Assembly: GCA_964516605.1 (NCBI GenBank)
Contig: CAZFAA010000002.1
Coordinates: forward strand, 1 to 62,863
Length of the DNA: 62,863 bases
From: GCA-2732805 sp964516605
GTDB lineage: Bacteria; Pseudomonadota; Gammaproteobacteria; Coxiellales; Coxiellaceae
Direction of reading: 5' to 3'
Below, in pieces: positions 24,677 through 32,873 of the stretch. Positions within the stretch are counted from its first letter, which is position 1, and each line of letters begins with the position of its first letter. The position numbers and the translations under genes were made by a program. The notes beneath the pieces are model-generated. The model was not told the DNA's origin and did no database searches. It was given only the letters and a program-made list of their open reading frames with translations.

Positions 24677-25852
24677 TTAATAAAAATTCAAATCTGTATC
24701 TGCTTCAATATTTTTTTCGTTTAATTGTGCCAAGTTCATCGGTGATTCAAGAGATTGTTTACATAAATACCAATTCTCTTCATAGTGATAATGCCAAAGA
24801 CAGCTATTAAGCTCTTCAATACTTTTAATGCGATGAACACTTTTCCATTCGCCAACACTGTGCACAGCCTCGACAAAACAAACAGGGGTTTCATTATCAC
24901 GAGTATTTTTAACTTCACCCGCTGGATAAAGACTTGAAATAGCTTTATAACCCGTCATGATGGGAACGAGGTAGCCTTGCTTTGGTTTTGGGATATACTC
25001 CCAATCAGCATCCGTTTGTTCGTTTGGAGCAAGATAATTCTGCCATTGTTGCAGCAAAGTTTTATTAGCCTTGCTCTGCTCAAGATTTTTAAAATAACTC
25101 ACGAGTATTTCAGGAACTGATTCTAAACTGTAGGGTATTTTTTCCAAATGTTGTTGCCATGCGGATTGCAGCTCAATCACTTCAGTATCATCTTGTGATA
25201 ATGCTAGCAAATGTTTAGTAATCAAATTTGACTTAGGTCTTGCTGCTTTTTTTAATGCAGCAAAATCGAGCCAAGCATCTAAAAGCTCGGTATTTGGATT
25301 TTTTTCACATAATGCTTCGTAGTATTCCTTTAAATACTCTGCTTGATCCATTAAAAAAAATCCTGGCAATAATTTCCTTCTGATTTGATATAGCTTTTCA
25401 TCTGAAAATATTTCAATGCTTAAATGGTGATTCAAAATACTTCCGCCAGCCAAACGTTGGGGCAAACACACCCGTTCTAGCCAAGCGACAAAAGCATCTC
25501 TTCTATTACCTAGCATGCCATCACAACCGATGATCAAGGAAACTGTCATATTCATTTTGCCTTCTTCAATAACGGGAGGCGTATCAGTTTTGTTGTGTGA
25601 ACTCAAGTAAGGCGGGTTGCGATTCTGTGTAAATTCAGCATCATATTTACCATATGTATGGACATGATGCTCATGTGCAATCACCGCACAACCTGACAAA
25701 CTGATATCAGAAAAATGACTTTTTTTAAGCTTACGTTCGATATTATGTGTAAATCCCAAAAAGTGAGTGATAGCTGGAAAGCCCCAAGTAAAACCTGCAA
25801 TCGCATTGGCATTTTGCACTTTAAGACGACTGATTAACATGTATTGATTCAT
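24677..25852 (-). CDS. cas5f: Cas5f/Csy2 Cascade subunit
   Basis: 391 residues. N-terminus MLISRLKVQNANAIAGFTWG is the Csy2 hallmark. Also visible are EEGKMNMTVSLIIG, RLAGGSI, the RRKLLPGFFLM segment, QGYLVPIMTGYKAIS and LYPAGEVKNTRDNETPVCFV. With Cas8f it caps the 5' handle of the crRNA. The protein is ~60 residues longer than a typical Csy2 (~325), mainly through a helical insertion at about residues 200-280. Its ATG overlaps the cas8f stop (ATGA). Confidence 0.95.
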   Translation of the reverse strand: MNQYMLISRLKVQNANAIAGFTWGFPAITHFLGFTHNIERKLKKSHFSDISLSGCAVIAHEHHVHTYGKYDAEFTQNRNPPYLSSHNKTDTPPVIEEGKMNMTVSLIIGCDGMLGNRRDAFVAWLERVCLPQRLAGGSILNHHLSIEIFSDEKLYQIRRKLLPGFFLMDQAEYLKEYYEALCEKNPNTELLDAWLDFAALKKAARPKSNLITKHLLALSQDDTEVIELQSAWQQHLEKIPYSLESVPEILVSYFKNLEQSKANKTLLQQWQNYLAPNEQTDADWEYIPKPKQGYLVPIMTGYKAISSLYPAGEVKNTRDNETPVCFVEAVHSVGEWKSVHRIKSIEELNSCLWHYHYEENWYLCKQSLESPMNLAQLNEKNIEADTDLNFY

Positions 25853-27324
25853 GCATCTGCTCCCTCTGTTTTAATTTCCAGACACATTAACTCATCATAT
25901 TCACGGAGCGGATCTTTGATTAATGATACCCACATACGTGTGTGTTCTTGTTGCGGTGAAAATTGTTTTTCTTTTCCCACCAAGGTTTTATTTAACCAAC
26001 GCGCGAAATCTTGGCAAACGATAGCCTGCCAATCATTTGCTTTACGTGCTGCTTGAAAAGCCTCATCTTTACGGCAGGGATCAAGAAATAGTTGATGCTC
26101 ATATTTAAGTCGAATACCTTCTGTCGCTGACCAGCCAGGCTCCATATGCTGAATGCTTGCCGCGTAAGCCAGCACCTTATCCACTATTCTACCAACCCAC
26201 TCATCAATCCATTTTTTTCGTTTTGGATCTTTGATACTAAGATCAATCTTGTCAAAACGAATTAAAAAATCACGTAAGTAAGCAATATCATCTTCTGACA
26301 CTACATGCTGCAATTTAGAATCAAAAAAAGAGTACTGATAAGTGGGTGGCTTGCGTTGTGATTGCCAAATAGGTGGAGCTGATGAAAATAAATATGTGAC
26401 GCCCCAAGGTGTCTTATCCTTTGGATTAGCTTTCCATGTTCGCCCCTTATTCAACATAGATACATTTTGTGGTTGTGAGCCACCAAATTTTTGAACGGCA
26501 AGATTAGGGTAACTAATAGACTTTGTGCGATGATATTTAGATGTATCAGCATCCTTGTCATATATTGCTTTTCTGATAGTACTTGATTCATCACTGTATT
26601 TAATGTGAGCTTGCACAAGATAAATTTCTTCAGCAAGTGTTGATGAGAATAACGGCGTTAACAAATGGTATTTTTCAGTTTTATTTTTCAGTGGAAAATA
26701 AATTTGCTTGGCTTTATCAGCTGTTTTAATGTCTCTTTTTGCTACCAGTTGCCTGAAGCCAGCTATCCAACGAGATAGCTGATTATCGTTTTCACTAAAT
26801 GGCTTCAAAAATGAAAAAACATCATCCAAAATTAGATCAATGATGATATTTCCTAAATGACTTAGTGCAAGAAACCTTGAAATGGTTATTAAATTTCCAT
26901 TATTATGAGCTATGTCATGAATAACATTCTTTTTTAAAGAGGCTGTCGTCAATAATAGATCCTTGCTTTTATCTGATAAAAAAATACCATCTGAAGAAGA
27001 TGAGCTGTGCCCAAATCTAAGCAAGTGTGTTGCTTTAATTATTTTCACATCGTCTGAAAGTGATTTTTTACTTGTTTCTTCTATCCAGCTCCTGATTTCT
27101 GTCGATGGAGCATTTTTCCTTAACTGAATAAGTTCATGATATTTTTTCTCTTTGCTTTTAATTAATTCATTCCGTTTTTTATCGTTAGCTTCAGATTTGA
27201 TTTCACGCTCTTTCTCATCGACAAATTCTCTTGCCTTATAAAGGGACGATTTTCGAACTTTATTCTCAAAAAAATTAACGATAACCTCTTCCCAGGAATG
27301 GGATATTTGTGTCGTTTTATCCAT
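25849..27324 (-). CDS. cas8f: Cas8f/Csy1 Cascade large subunit
   Basis: 491 residues, recognised from position and Csy1-like parts: KATHLLRFGHSSSSSDGIFL, GNLITISRFLALSHLGN, SISYPNLAVQKFGGSQPQNV and WGVTYLFSSAPPIW. It recognises the PAM and contacts the crRNA 5' end with Cas5f. It is longer than the ~430 residues of well-studied Csy1 proteins. The N-terminal ~90 residues are a lysine/glutamate-rich helical stretch (REIKSEANDKKRNELIKSKE). It overlaps cas3 by 8 nt and cas5f by 4 nt. Confidence 0.94.
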   Translation of the reverse strand: MDKTTQISHSWEEVIVNFFENKVRKSSLYKAREFVDEKEREIKSEANDKKRNELIKSKEKKYHELIQLRKNAPSTEIRSWIEETSKKSLSDDVKIIKATHLLRFGHSSSSSDGIFLSDKSKDLLLTTASLKKNVIHDIAHNNGNLITISRFLALSHLGNIIIDLILDDVFSFLKPFSENDNQLSRWIAGFRQLVAKRDIKTADKAKQIYFPLKNKTEKYHLLTPLFSSTLAEEIYLVQAHIKYSDESSTIRKAIYDKDADTSKYHRTKSISYPNLAVQKFGGSQPQNVSMLNKGRTWKANPKDKTPWGVTYLFSSAPPIWQSQRKPPTYQYSFFDSKLQHVVSEDDIAYLRDFLIRFDKIDLSIKDPKRKKWIDEWVGRIVDKVLAYAASIQHMEPGWSATEGIRLKYEHQLFLDPCRKDEAFQAARKANDWQAIVCQDFARWLNKTLVGKEKQFSPQQEHTRMWVSLIKDPLREYDELMCLEIKTEGADA

Positions 27325-30300
27325 TCAATACCTCCTGATAAACTCCAAAATTAGGCTGATAGTAATAAGGTTTTTTATCGGCTTCATCATATTCTACAAG
27401 GCGAATTTCCCCAAACAACTCACCCACCTTACTTAATTCAAAACCAAAATATTTTGCTAGTTCCGGATAGATAGTTCTTGCCTCTAAATCAAACCAAAAT
27501 TTACAACTATCTGCTATTTTAATCGATTCAACGTTTTCATTTTCTATCTTAGACTGCTCACATAATCTTGCAGGATAAACATCTTCATTCTTCCACTGCC
27601 ATTTAATATCTGAATATTCATCTTTTAAAATTAAATAATAGGCTTCATCCTTTTGAGAATTTCTGAATCGTTGCTGGCGTTGCACCTCGCCGCACCAGTA
27701 AGAATGATTTTTCCACCAGACCCGCGCTCCACCAGAAATAGTTTTTCCTTTGCCAAAAAGTTCTATCGCAATAGCCTTATGCTCTAAACCAATCAAATTC
27801 ATCTCTGCTACGTTTTCTGGAGGTACTATTTTAGAAATAGCAGTAATAGAATCATATTGTTCTTTCGGAATCAAATCTTGTAGAAATTTAGGTGATTTTG
27901 CTTTTAATTCTTCAGATTCAAACCCTGGCCATTTAAAACATATACTTTCATTTTTAAGTGAGCGGTAATTTTGATTTAATAGGCATACGTTTGGCATTGT
28001 CGGTATTTGCTTTCGGTGTCGCAATATTCGTCCCGCTAGCTGAATAATAGAACGCATTGAACTGGGTTCAACTACCGCCCAATCATAGTCATGATCACGC
28101 CCCACTTCTGCAACTGGAGATGCCAATACAACAAAAATATGGTGGTTAATGTGTTGATACTCATTCAAAACTTTTGAAATATCCTCTTGTTGCCAAATTG
28201 CGTCTGGGTCGTGACGTTTTAATAAGCTATCCAGTTTTCCTTCTAAATGTGAGCGTATCGCTAAAGGGTAGCGGCTGTGATAAACACAATAATGAATCAT
28301 CGTGTTATCGGGTGAGCTTATTTTAAGCAAATTCTTTGCCACGGCGACCAAGGGATTAATGTTTGCCATTCTTACCAAACCTATCGAAATATGCTTATCT
28401 TTTCGGGTTAAATGATGATCTTGGTGTAGCTGCAAAATATTATGATGAATCGTTCTGGCAAGGTTGGCTATTTGATTATTTTCACCTTGTTTTATTTGAG
28501 CGATATACCCTTTTCTTTTAGGAGCAGTTTTCCCCTTGAGATTATCAGTCCGCTTCTGAGCAAATATATTATGAGCTTCTTGGTATGCTTTAAATTCACT
28601 ATATTTTCCTTCTACACAATTAAATTCGTCAAACCACGCACAATTAATTTCGCCTTTCCAATCATCAATATTAGCTTTAGCAAATTGTTCCCAACCTGCT
28701 TGATATGCTTCAAATGCTGCATAAGCTAGAGCGGGTGGCATGGTGGCTGTTGATAACAAAACTCGACTACCCAGCATGCCAGCCCAATGTACTAAGCGAC
28801 ATAAAGCAGGGAGATCTTCCAAACCAAAATCATCCGGTTCATCGATGATAAGATCGGATGTTAATAAACGAAGCATGGGGCCTATTTGTTTACCGCCTTT
28901 AGTGCCTTCAGTAGCAGGAATAAGGTGATCGATCGTGCATACTAATACAGGCGCTTGAATGAGTTTTTCTATACGCTCATTTTTAGATGTCCACTCTGAA
29001 AAGCTATGTTTATAAATTTCACCGTGATAATCTACGAATAAGTCTGGATCTAAATAATCTTCTGCAGATTGACTTCCTATTTCAGGTTGATCTGATGTCG
29101 TATATTGTGAATTTAATTTTTGCTCTTCATTTTCAAATAGTAGCTTAACCGCTGTTCCACCTACAGCAATTGCCAATTGTTCATCATTGAGATTAAGTTC
29201 TTTTCGATATTCACGGCCTGTTTGTAATGTTAAGGCTCTCAAGCCTAGTGCAACACTAAAACGTTTTCGTCCACTATGCTCTCCCAATGCATACATGATT
29301 TTCGCATTAGCCAGTGTTTTGCCTGTACCTGTTGATGCCATATTAATACCAAAAAATCCATTTTTAAGAGTGCCCTCACTTAATTGACTTGCCAGTTTTT
29401 TTGCATCATCCTGCCAACCAAATTGTTTCTTAAATTTTTTAGGAACATTTTCATCGAGCACTATCGTTTCAGACAATTGCTTTAAGCTGGCATTTAATTT
29501 TGGTAAAGCTCTAACAATATTTTTAGCATAATAGGCAACACCAATAAGATGTTCATCTAATTGTTGTTTTAGTTCTCGAGTCTTCCTGTCTGTAGTATTT
29601 GCATAAACAGCATAATTTTGCGCGCGCCACTCTTCCCTAATTTCTTCTTTAGGCTTTGCAGAATAATGATGATCAGCCAACATTAACGCTAGACGAGCTA
29701 AATGTGAAGTAAAAATATGATCATGCAAAAAATTGTTGATCTCAATGTTTCTTAATTTTACGCTTGCCTCTGAGGCTAATACGCAAGCATTTGACCGCCA
29801 CTTATTACTTTGATATGGCAAGCCATTCTCATGAAAAGTCCAGTTCTTTTCTATTACCTCTTCGGGGAACTCTTTGCAATTGAAAGAGTTCCATACTGGC
29901 TCAAATCCTTTTTCAAACCAATATGAAATCTCACTTAATCCTGGAGAACAACTATTTTTACTTGGCATTAATGGTAATTTATGATGGGTAAGAATGAGCC
30001 ATGCTACAAGCTGGGCAAAGGGAGGTAAATCTATAATCGGATGATCAAATAATTCAGCTTTATCTATCCCATCCCTAAAGCAGGATTGATCTCTATCTTT
30101 TCCCACTTCAGTCAATGCCTGAAACCATTCTTGATCTGTCTGTTTACCAACAAATGCCTGAAAAATTCGCAATGATACCCATTCATGACGGTAAGGTTCA
30201 TAATACTTAACTTGGTCTTTTTCCTTATTACTTTTTTTATTTCTGGGAGACAATTTTTCTTGAAACAAAACATTGGCTTTTCCAAAATCATGGAAGAGCC

Positions 30301-30658
30301 CTGCAATAGCGGCGGCATACTTGATTATTTCCAGCGTTTTCCACTGATGGCTATCTTTATAATGTGTTATTTCATTTTCGGTACTATTCACCGGCACAAT
30401 CCCTTGCGCATTAAACTTGGTTTTATCCCCGACAACCCACACCAACTCACTTCGGCTTCGCGAGCGTATCCAATGACAGGAAACAGCTGTATTTTTAGTC
30501 GCTGTTTTTCGCAATAATTTTTTTACGGTTATTAAGCCCTCTTCGGTAATCACTGTTTGCCATGTATTATCGCCAATGCGGTCAGCAAACGCATCGAGCA
30601 CTCGACGTGTACGATTGAGTGCTTTCTTTTGGCATTGACTTACAAAGGTAACCATCAT
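27317..30658 (-). CDS. cas3: Cas2-Cas3 fusion (type I-F nuclease-helicase)
   Basis: 1113 residues. Residues ~1-95 are the fused Cas2 domain (MMVTFVSQCQKKALNRTRRV). The HD nuclease has GLFHDFGKAN (H123-D124) and later ILTHHKL and ADHHYSA. The SF2 helicase has Walker A MASTGTGKTLANAK, DEPDDF in place of DExH, motif III LLSTATMPP and motif VI IIQLAGRILRHRK. The Cas2-Cas3 fusion is diagnostic of type I-F and works with Cas1 in adaptation as well as in target degradation. All catalytic motifs look intact. It starts within the cas1 stop (ATGA overlap). Confidence 0.97.
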   Translation of the reverse strand: MMVTFVSQCQKKALNRTRRVLDAFADRIGDNTWQTVITEEGLITVKKLLRKTATKNTAVSCHWIRSRSRSELVWVVGDKTKFNAQGIVPVNSTENEITHYKDSHQWKTLEIIKYAAAIAGLFHDFGKANVLFQEKLSPRNKKSNKEKDQVKYYEPYRHEWVSLRIFQAFVGKQTDQEWFQALTEVGKDRDQSCFRDGIDKAELFDHPIIDLPPFAQLVAWLILTHHKLPLMPSKNSCSPGLSEISYWFEKGFEPVWNSFNCKEFPEEVIEKNWTFHENGLPYQSNKWRSNACVLASEASVKLRNIEINNFLHDHIFTSHLARLALMLADHHYSAKPKEEIREEWRAQNYAVYANTTDRKTRELKQQLDEHLIGVAYYAKNIVRALPKLNASLKQLSETIVLDENVPKKFKKQFGWQDDAKKLASQLSEGTLKNGFFGINMASTGTGKTLANAKIMYALGEHSGRKRFSVALGLRALTLQTGREYRKELNLNDEQLAIAVGGTAVKLLFENEEQKLNSQYTTSDQPEIGSQSAEDYLDPDLFVDYHGEIYKHSFSEWTSKNERIEKLIQAPVLVCTIDHLIPATEGTKGGKQIGPMLRLLTSDLIIDEPDDFGLEDLPALCRLVHWAGMLGSRVLLSTATMPPALAYAAFEAYQAGWEQFAKANIDDWKGEINCAWFDEFNCVEGKYSEFKAYQEAHNIFAQKRTDNLKGKTAPKRKGYIAQIKQGENNQIANLARTIHHNILQLHQDHHLTRKDKHISIGLVRMANINPLVAVAKNLLKISSPDNTMIHYCVYHSRYPLAIRSHLEGKLDSLLKRHDPDAIWQQEDISKVLNEYQHINHHIFVVLASPVAEVGRDHDYDWAVVEPSSMRSIIQLAGRILRHRKQIPTMPNVCLLNQNYRSLKNESICFKWPGFESEELKAKSPKFLQDLIPKEQYDSITAISKIVPPENVAEMNLIGLEHKAIAIELFGKGKTISGGARVWWKNHSYWCGEVQRQQRFRNSQKDEAYYLILKDEYSDIKWQWKNEDVYPARLCEQSKIENENVESIKIADSCKFWFDLEARTIYPELAKYFGFELSKVGELFGEIRLVEYDEADKKPYYYQPNFGVYQEVLNG

Positions 30659-31620
30659 GGCATAGGTGCTTTATTTTTATAATTAACAGCGTGACTTTTA
30701 ACCGTGTCAAACATAAAATCTAATGCTTTATGCTCAGTAAATTTTTGCAGCATTTGTTGGCGAAATTCTTGTTCGGTCATTTTTTCTTTTGCACAAACAA
30801 ATGCCCATGGTAATACGATGGCATCTTTAATAAGATCAGCCACATCAAACACAAGTGCGCCGCGTCGTGTTTTACCATGCATAACGGCAAATCCATGCGG
30901 AATGCCCAGCACCCATAATGTCGTGGCAGCAAGTCCATACGCTAAATAATTTCCATGATTAAGGAATTGATTTGCTAAATCTACGCCATCATGTTGGCGA
31001 CTAAAATCAGCATGCTGCGTCACATATGCAGCAGTTTTATAAAGTTGGCGGGCAAGATTTGCTTCATGCATGAGTAAATCCCCCGTTTTTTTGGATTCTT
31101 GTATTTGATAGCTATATCGTTCTAAAGCTTGTGCTATGGATGCATCCTCCTCACTAAATCCCTCTGCTTTTAGCTCCTTATCTTTTTGCCAAACAGTTTT
31201 AAGATAGTCTATGCGGATCTGTTGAAATGATTTCGCGACCCGAAGTCGCTCTTCATCGTCAAACCAAAATCGTAACCATCCTTGTACATATTCTGTGGGT
31301 CTATATTCACTTTGCGAGGTCATCCACTCAATCTCACAACCAGAAAACAGTGGCGTTCCACCTCCTCCACAAAATCCAACTAACACGCCTGCTTGAGCCA
31401 ACATGCGCATTGCAGCTTGTGTAATTGAAGTTCCAGTACCTAACAGTATTACGGTAGTATTAGCGATGGGAATATTAAAGTAGAGGTTTTCTTTTTGAGC
31501 CTCGGTCAGATACAAAACACGACCGTCCTTTTGCATGACACGACAATGTTCCAAGTAATAGAGATTAGCTCGTTTAGAATGTAATATTGTTTTTAAATCT
31601 GAAGATTTAAGCCCTTCCAT
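30655..31620 (-). CDS. cas1: Cas1 integrase, subtype I-F
   Basis: 321 residues. N-terminal beta domain begins MEGLKSSDLKTILHSKRANL. The C-terminal catalytic domain has the metal ligands in MHEANLARQLYK (E186), GFAVMHGKTRRGALVFDV (H248) and ADLIKDAI (D259/D262 region). It integrates new spacers with the Cas2 part of Cas2-3. It is the first gene of the operon, ~135 bp from tRNA-Val, so the cas promoter must lie in that gap. All residues expected for activity are present. Confidence 0.97.
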   Translation of the reverse strand: MEGLKSSDLKTILHSKRANLYYLEHCRVMQKDGRVLYLTEAQKENLYFNIPIANTTVILLGTGTSITQAAMRMLAQAGVLVGFCGGGGTPLFSGCEIEWMTSQSEYRPTEYVQGWLRFWFDDEERLRVAKSFQQIRIDYLKTVWQKDKELKAEGFSEEDASIAQALERYSYQIQESKKTGDLLMHEANLARQLYKTAAYVTQHADFSRQHDGVDLANQFLNHGNYLAYGLAATTLWVLGIPHGFAVMHGKTRRGALVFDVADLIKDAIVLPWAFVCAKEKMTEQEFRQQMLQKFTEHKALDFMFDTVKSHAVNYKNKAPMP

Positions 31621-31754
31621 TAATGTCTCACACAGTTACAGCTGCTCATTGCTGCAACATTAACTTACACCTCATTAGAATTTCAAGAAATATGTTTGTA
31701 AAAACTGATTTCAAAGACTTTAGCTTAACTTTTTGTTTTTTTGATAATTTTAAT

Positions 31755-31829
31755 TGGTAGGCACGATTGGGTTTGAACCAACGACCCCCACCATGTCAAG
31801 GTGGTGCTCTACCGCTGAGCTACGTGCCT
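31755..31829 (-). tRNA. tRNA-Val(GAC)
   Basis: 75 nt including the encoded CCA. Acceptor arms AGGCACG/CGTGCCT are fully paired. The anticodon stem CCACC/GGTGG has loop TTGACAT, so the anticodon is GAC. The T-arm holds GGTTCAAACCC. The cas operon begins ~135 bp downstream in the same orientation, so the tRNA marks one edge of the CRISPR-Cas locus. Confidence 0.96.
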
Positions 31830-31915
31830 GTGATTAAGGCGCCCAAGATAGCACTTCATCACCCACCCTGCAAGTGTCACAGCAGCGGTTATTTTTCATG
31901 CACGGAATTTTAAAA

Positions 31916-32443
31916 TTACCGAGAAGATTTAGAAGGGCAACGCTGCATCACAGGCTGTAGATCGAAAAGCCGCCCCATTTCCTGAGGTAACAATTGTCTG
32001 CACTGGCGTACAATTTTACCTAAATTCCCCTGAGTTAATGCACCACGCTGAATTTGAGTAAAAGCTTGGAAATCTTGAGGCTTCTCAAGTCCTGCGATCA
32101 ATGCCGCCACAGCATTTGATTTTTGTTTTTGACTATAACCTAAAAATCCAAACAATCCTTTGTACTGACTTTTCCTGTCATTCAATTCGCTTTGATAATT
32201 TAGCAAAGATTTAAGGCATAAATTTTTCGCCTCTGCTGCAGAAAGAGTTACATGACTCATGCTACCCCCTTGTGTAACAGGTACAGTGGACCGACCCGGA
32301 TTTGGTTGAGAATTAACAGTAAATAAAAAAGAAAAAAAGCCAGTAGAGTGCCCAGGCGAAACAGTGGAAGATGAAGTTGAAGCACGTCGAGGTGCTGTTG
32401 GGAGAGCATTTTGATTAAATTGCTTCCATCTTGCTAACATCAT
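31916..32443 (-). CDS. Small protein with possible Legionellales effector-type C-terminal module
   Basis: 175 residues, not firmly recognised. The N-terminal ~75 residues are Ser/Thr/Pro-rich and probably disordered (RRASTSSSTVSPGHSTGFF). Residues ~80-165 are helical: LLNYQSELNDRKSQYKGL, FGFLGYSQKQKSNAVAALIA, RGALTQGNLGKIVRQC. The pattern Y..R...Y......FGYS..xK..A..AL....L..G.LGKI recalls a module I associate with hypothetical and effector proteins of Legionella and Coxiella; this is memory of a pattern, not a search result. I start at ATG 32443, with GGAG 8 nt upstream, rather than the in-frame TTG at 32497. Confidence 0.6.
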   Translation of the reverse strand: MMLARWKQFNQNALPTAPRRASTSSSTVSPGHSTGFFSFLFTVNSQPNPGRSTVPVTQGGSMSHVTLSAAEAKNLCLKSLLNYQSELNDRKSQYKGLFGFLGYSQKQKSNAVAALIAGLEKPQDFQAFTQIQRGALTQGNLGKIVRQCRQLLPQEMGRLFDLQPVMQRCPSKSSR

Positions 32444-32539
32444 ATCCCTATCTCCTGCTATGATCTGACTATTTTTAAGTCTATTAAACGGTATCAAATA
32501 ACTTAAAATGAGTCAATTAAGTTGTATAATACTCAGGAA

Positions 32540-32644
32540 TTCCCGCCCGGGAAGCCCTATTGCCACCCGATGAGAGATTATTAAGAGGGAGAAGAGGGAT
32601 TCGCCCTCTTAATCGCCCTGCACACACTTGCTTTATGCAGGGCG
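32540..32644. repeat. Three consecutive hairpins in the 32.4-32.9 kb gap
   Basis: Perfect inverted repeats follow one another: TTCCCG-CC-CGGGAA (32540-32553), TTAAGAGGG/CCCTCTTAA (32581-32612, 14-nt loop) and CGCCCTGCA/TGCAGGGCG (32614-32644, 13-nt loop). None is followed by a clear U-run on either strand. The cluster could be a structured small RNA, the 5' leader of the minus-strand gene at 32443, or transcript ends. I could not match it to 6S, SRP, RNase P or RsmY/Z RNAs by eye. The rest of the 430-bp gap holds the frameshifted small ORF listed next. Confidence 0.5.
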
Positions 32645-32783
32645 TCGATAAAAGAAAGCAATTCCCGTTGAAAATAAGAACACTACCCAGGCTAGGGTAT
32701 ACAATATAACTCGAAAAAAAGCGTGTTTTTTACCGGCCTGGAATTGCTGGTAATACGGCTCGTAACTTATAGAAGCGAATCAT
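32633..32783 (-). pseudogene. Frameshifted small membrane protein
   Basis: ATG 32783 has AGAGG 6 nt upstream but its frame stops after 17 codons (MIRFYKLRAVLPAIPGR). One base later in phase, a frame gives SISYEPYYQQFQAGKKHAFF, then RVILYTLAWVVFLFSTGIAF and FYRRPA to a stop at 32633. That is a charged start plus one convincing transmembrane helix. Removing one T near CGCTTC would join the two into a 49-residue protein starting MIRSISYEPYYQQ. Either a recent frameshift, a sequencing error or chance. Family unknown. Confidence 0.4.
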
Positions 32784-32873
32784 TGCCCACCTCTAAAATA
32801 ACGTACTCTTAAGGAAAGATACTGTAAAATACTCCTCGTGAAGAAATATGTAACACCTAAATTAGGATATATC

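Noticed and set aside
20546..31620. Type I-F3 (Tn7-like, transposon-encoded) CRISPR system
   Set aside because: cas1 and cas2-3 are present and intact, cas8f and cas5f are separate genes, and no tniQ, tnsA, tnsB or tnsC is visible. It is an ordinary I-F interference system.
32540..32644. Known structured RNA (6S, SRP, RNase P, RsmY/Z)
   Set aside because: None of the conserved blocks of these RNAs is recognisable; kept only as hairpins.
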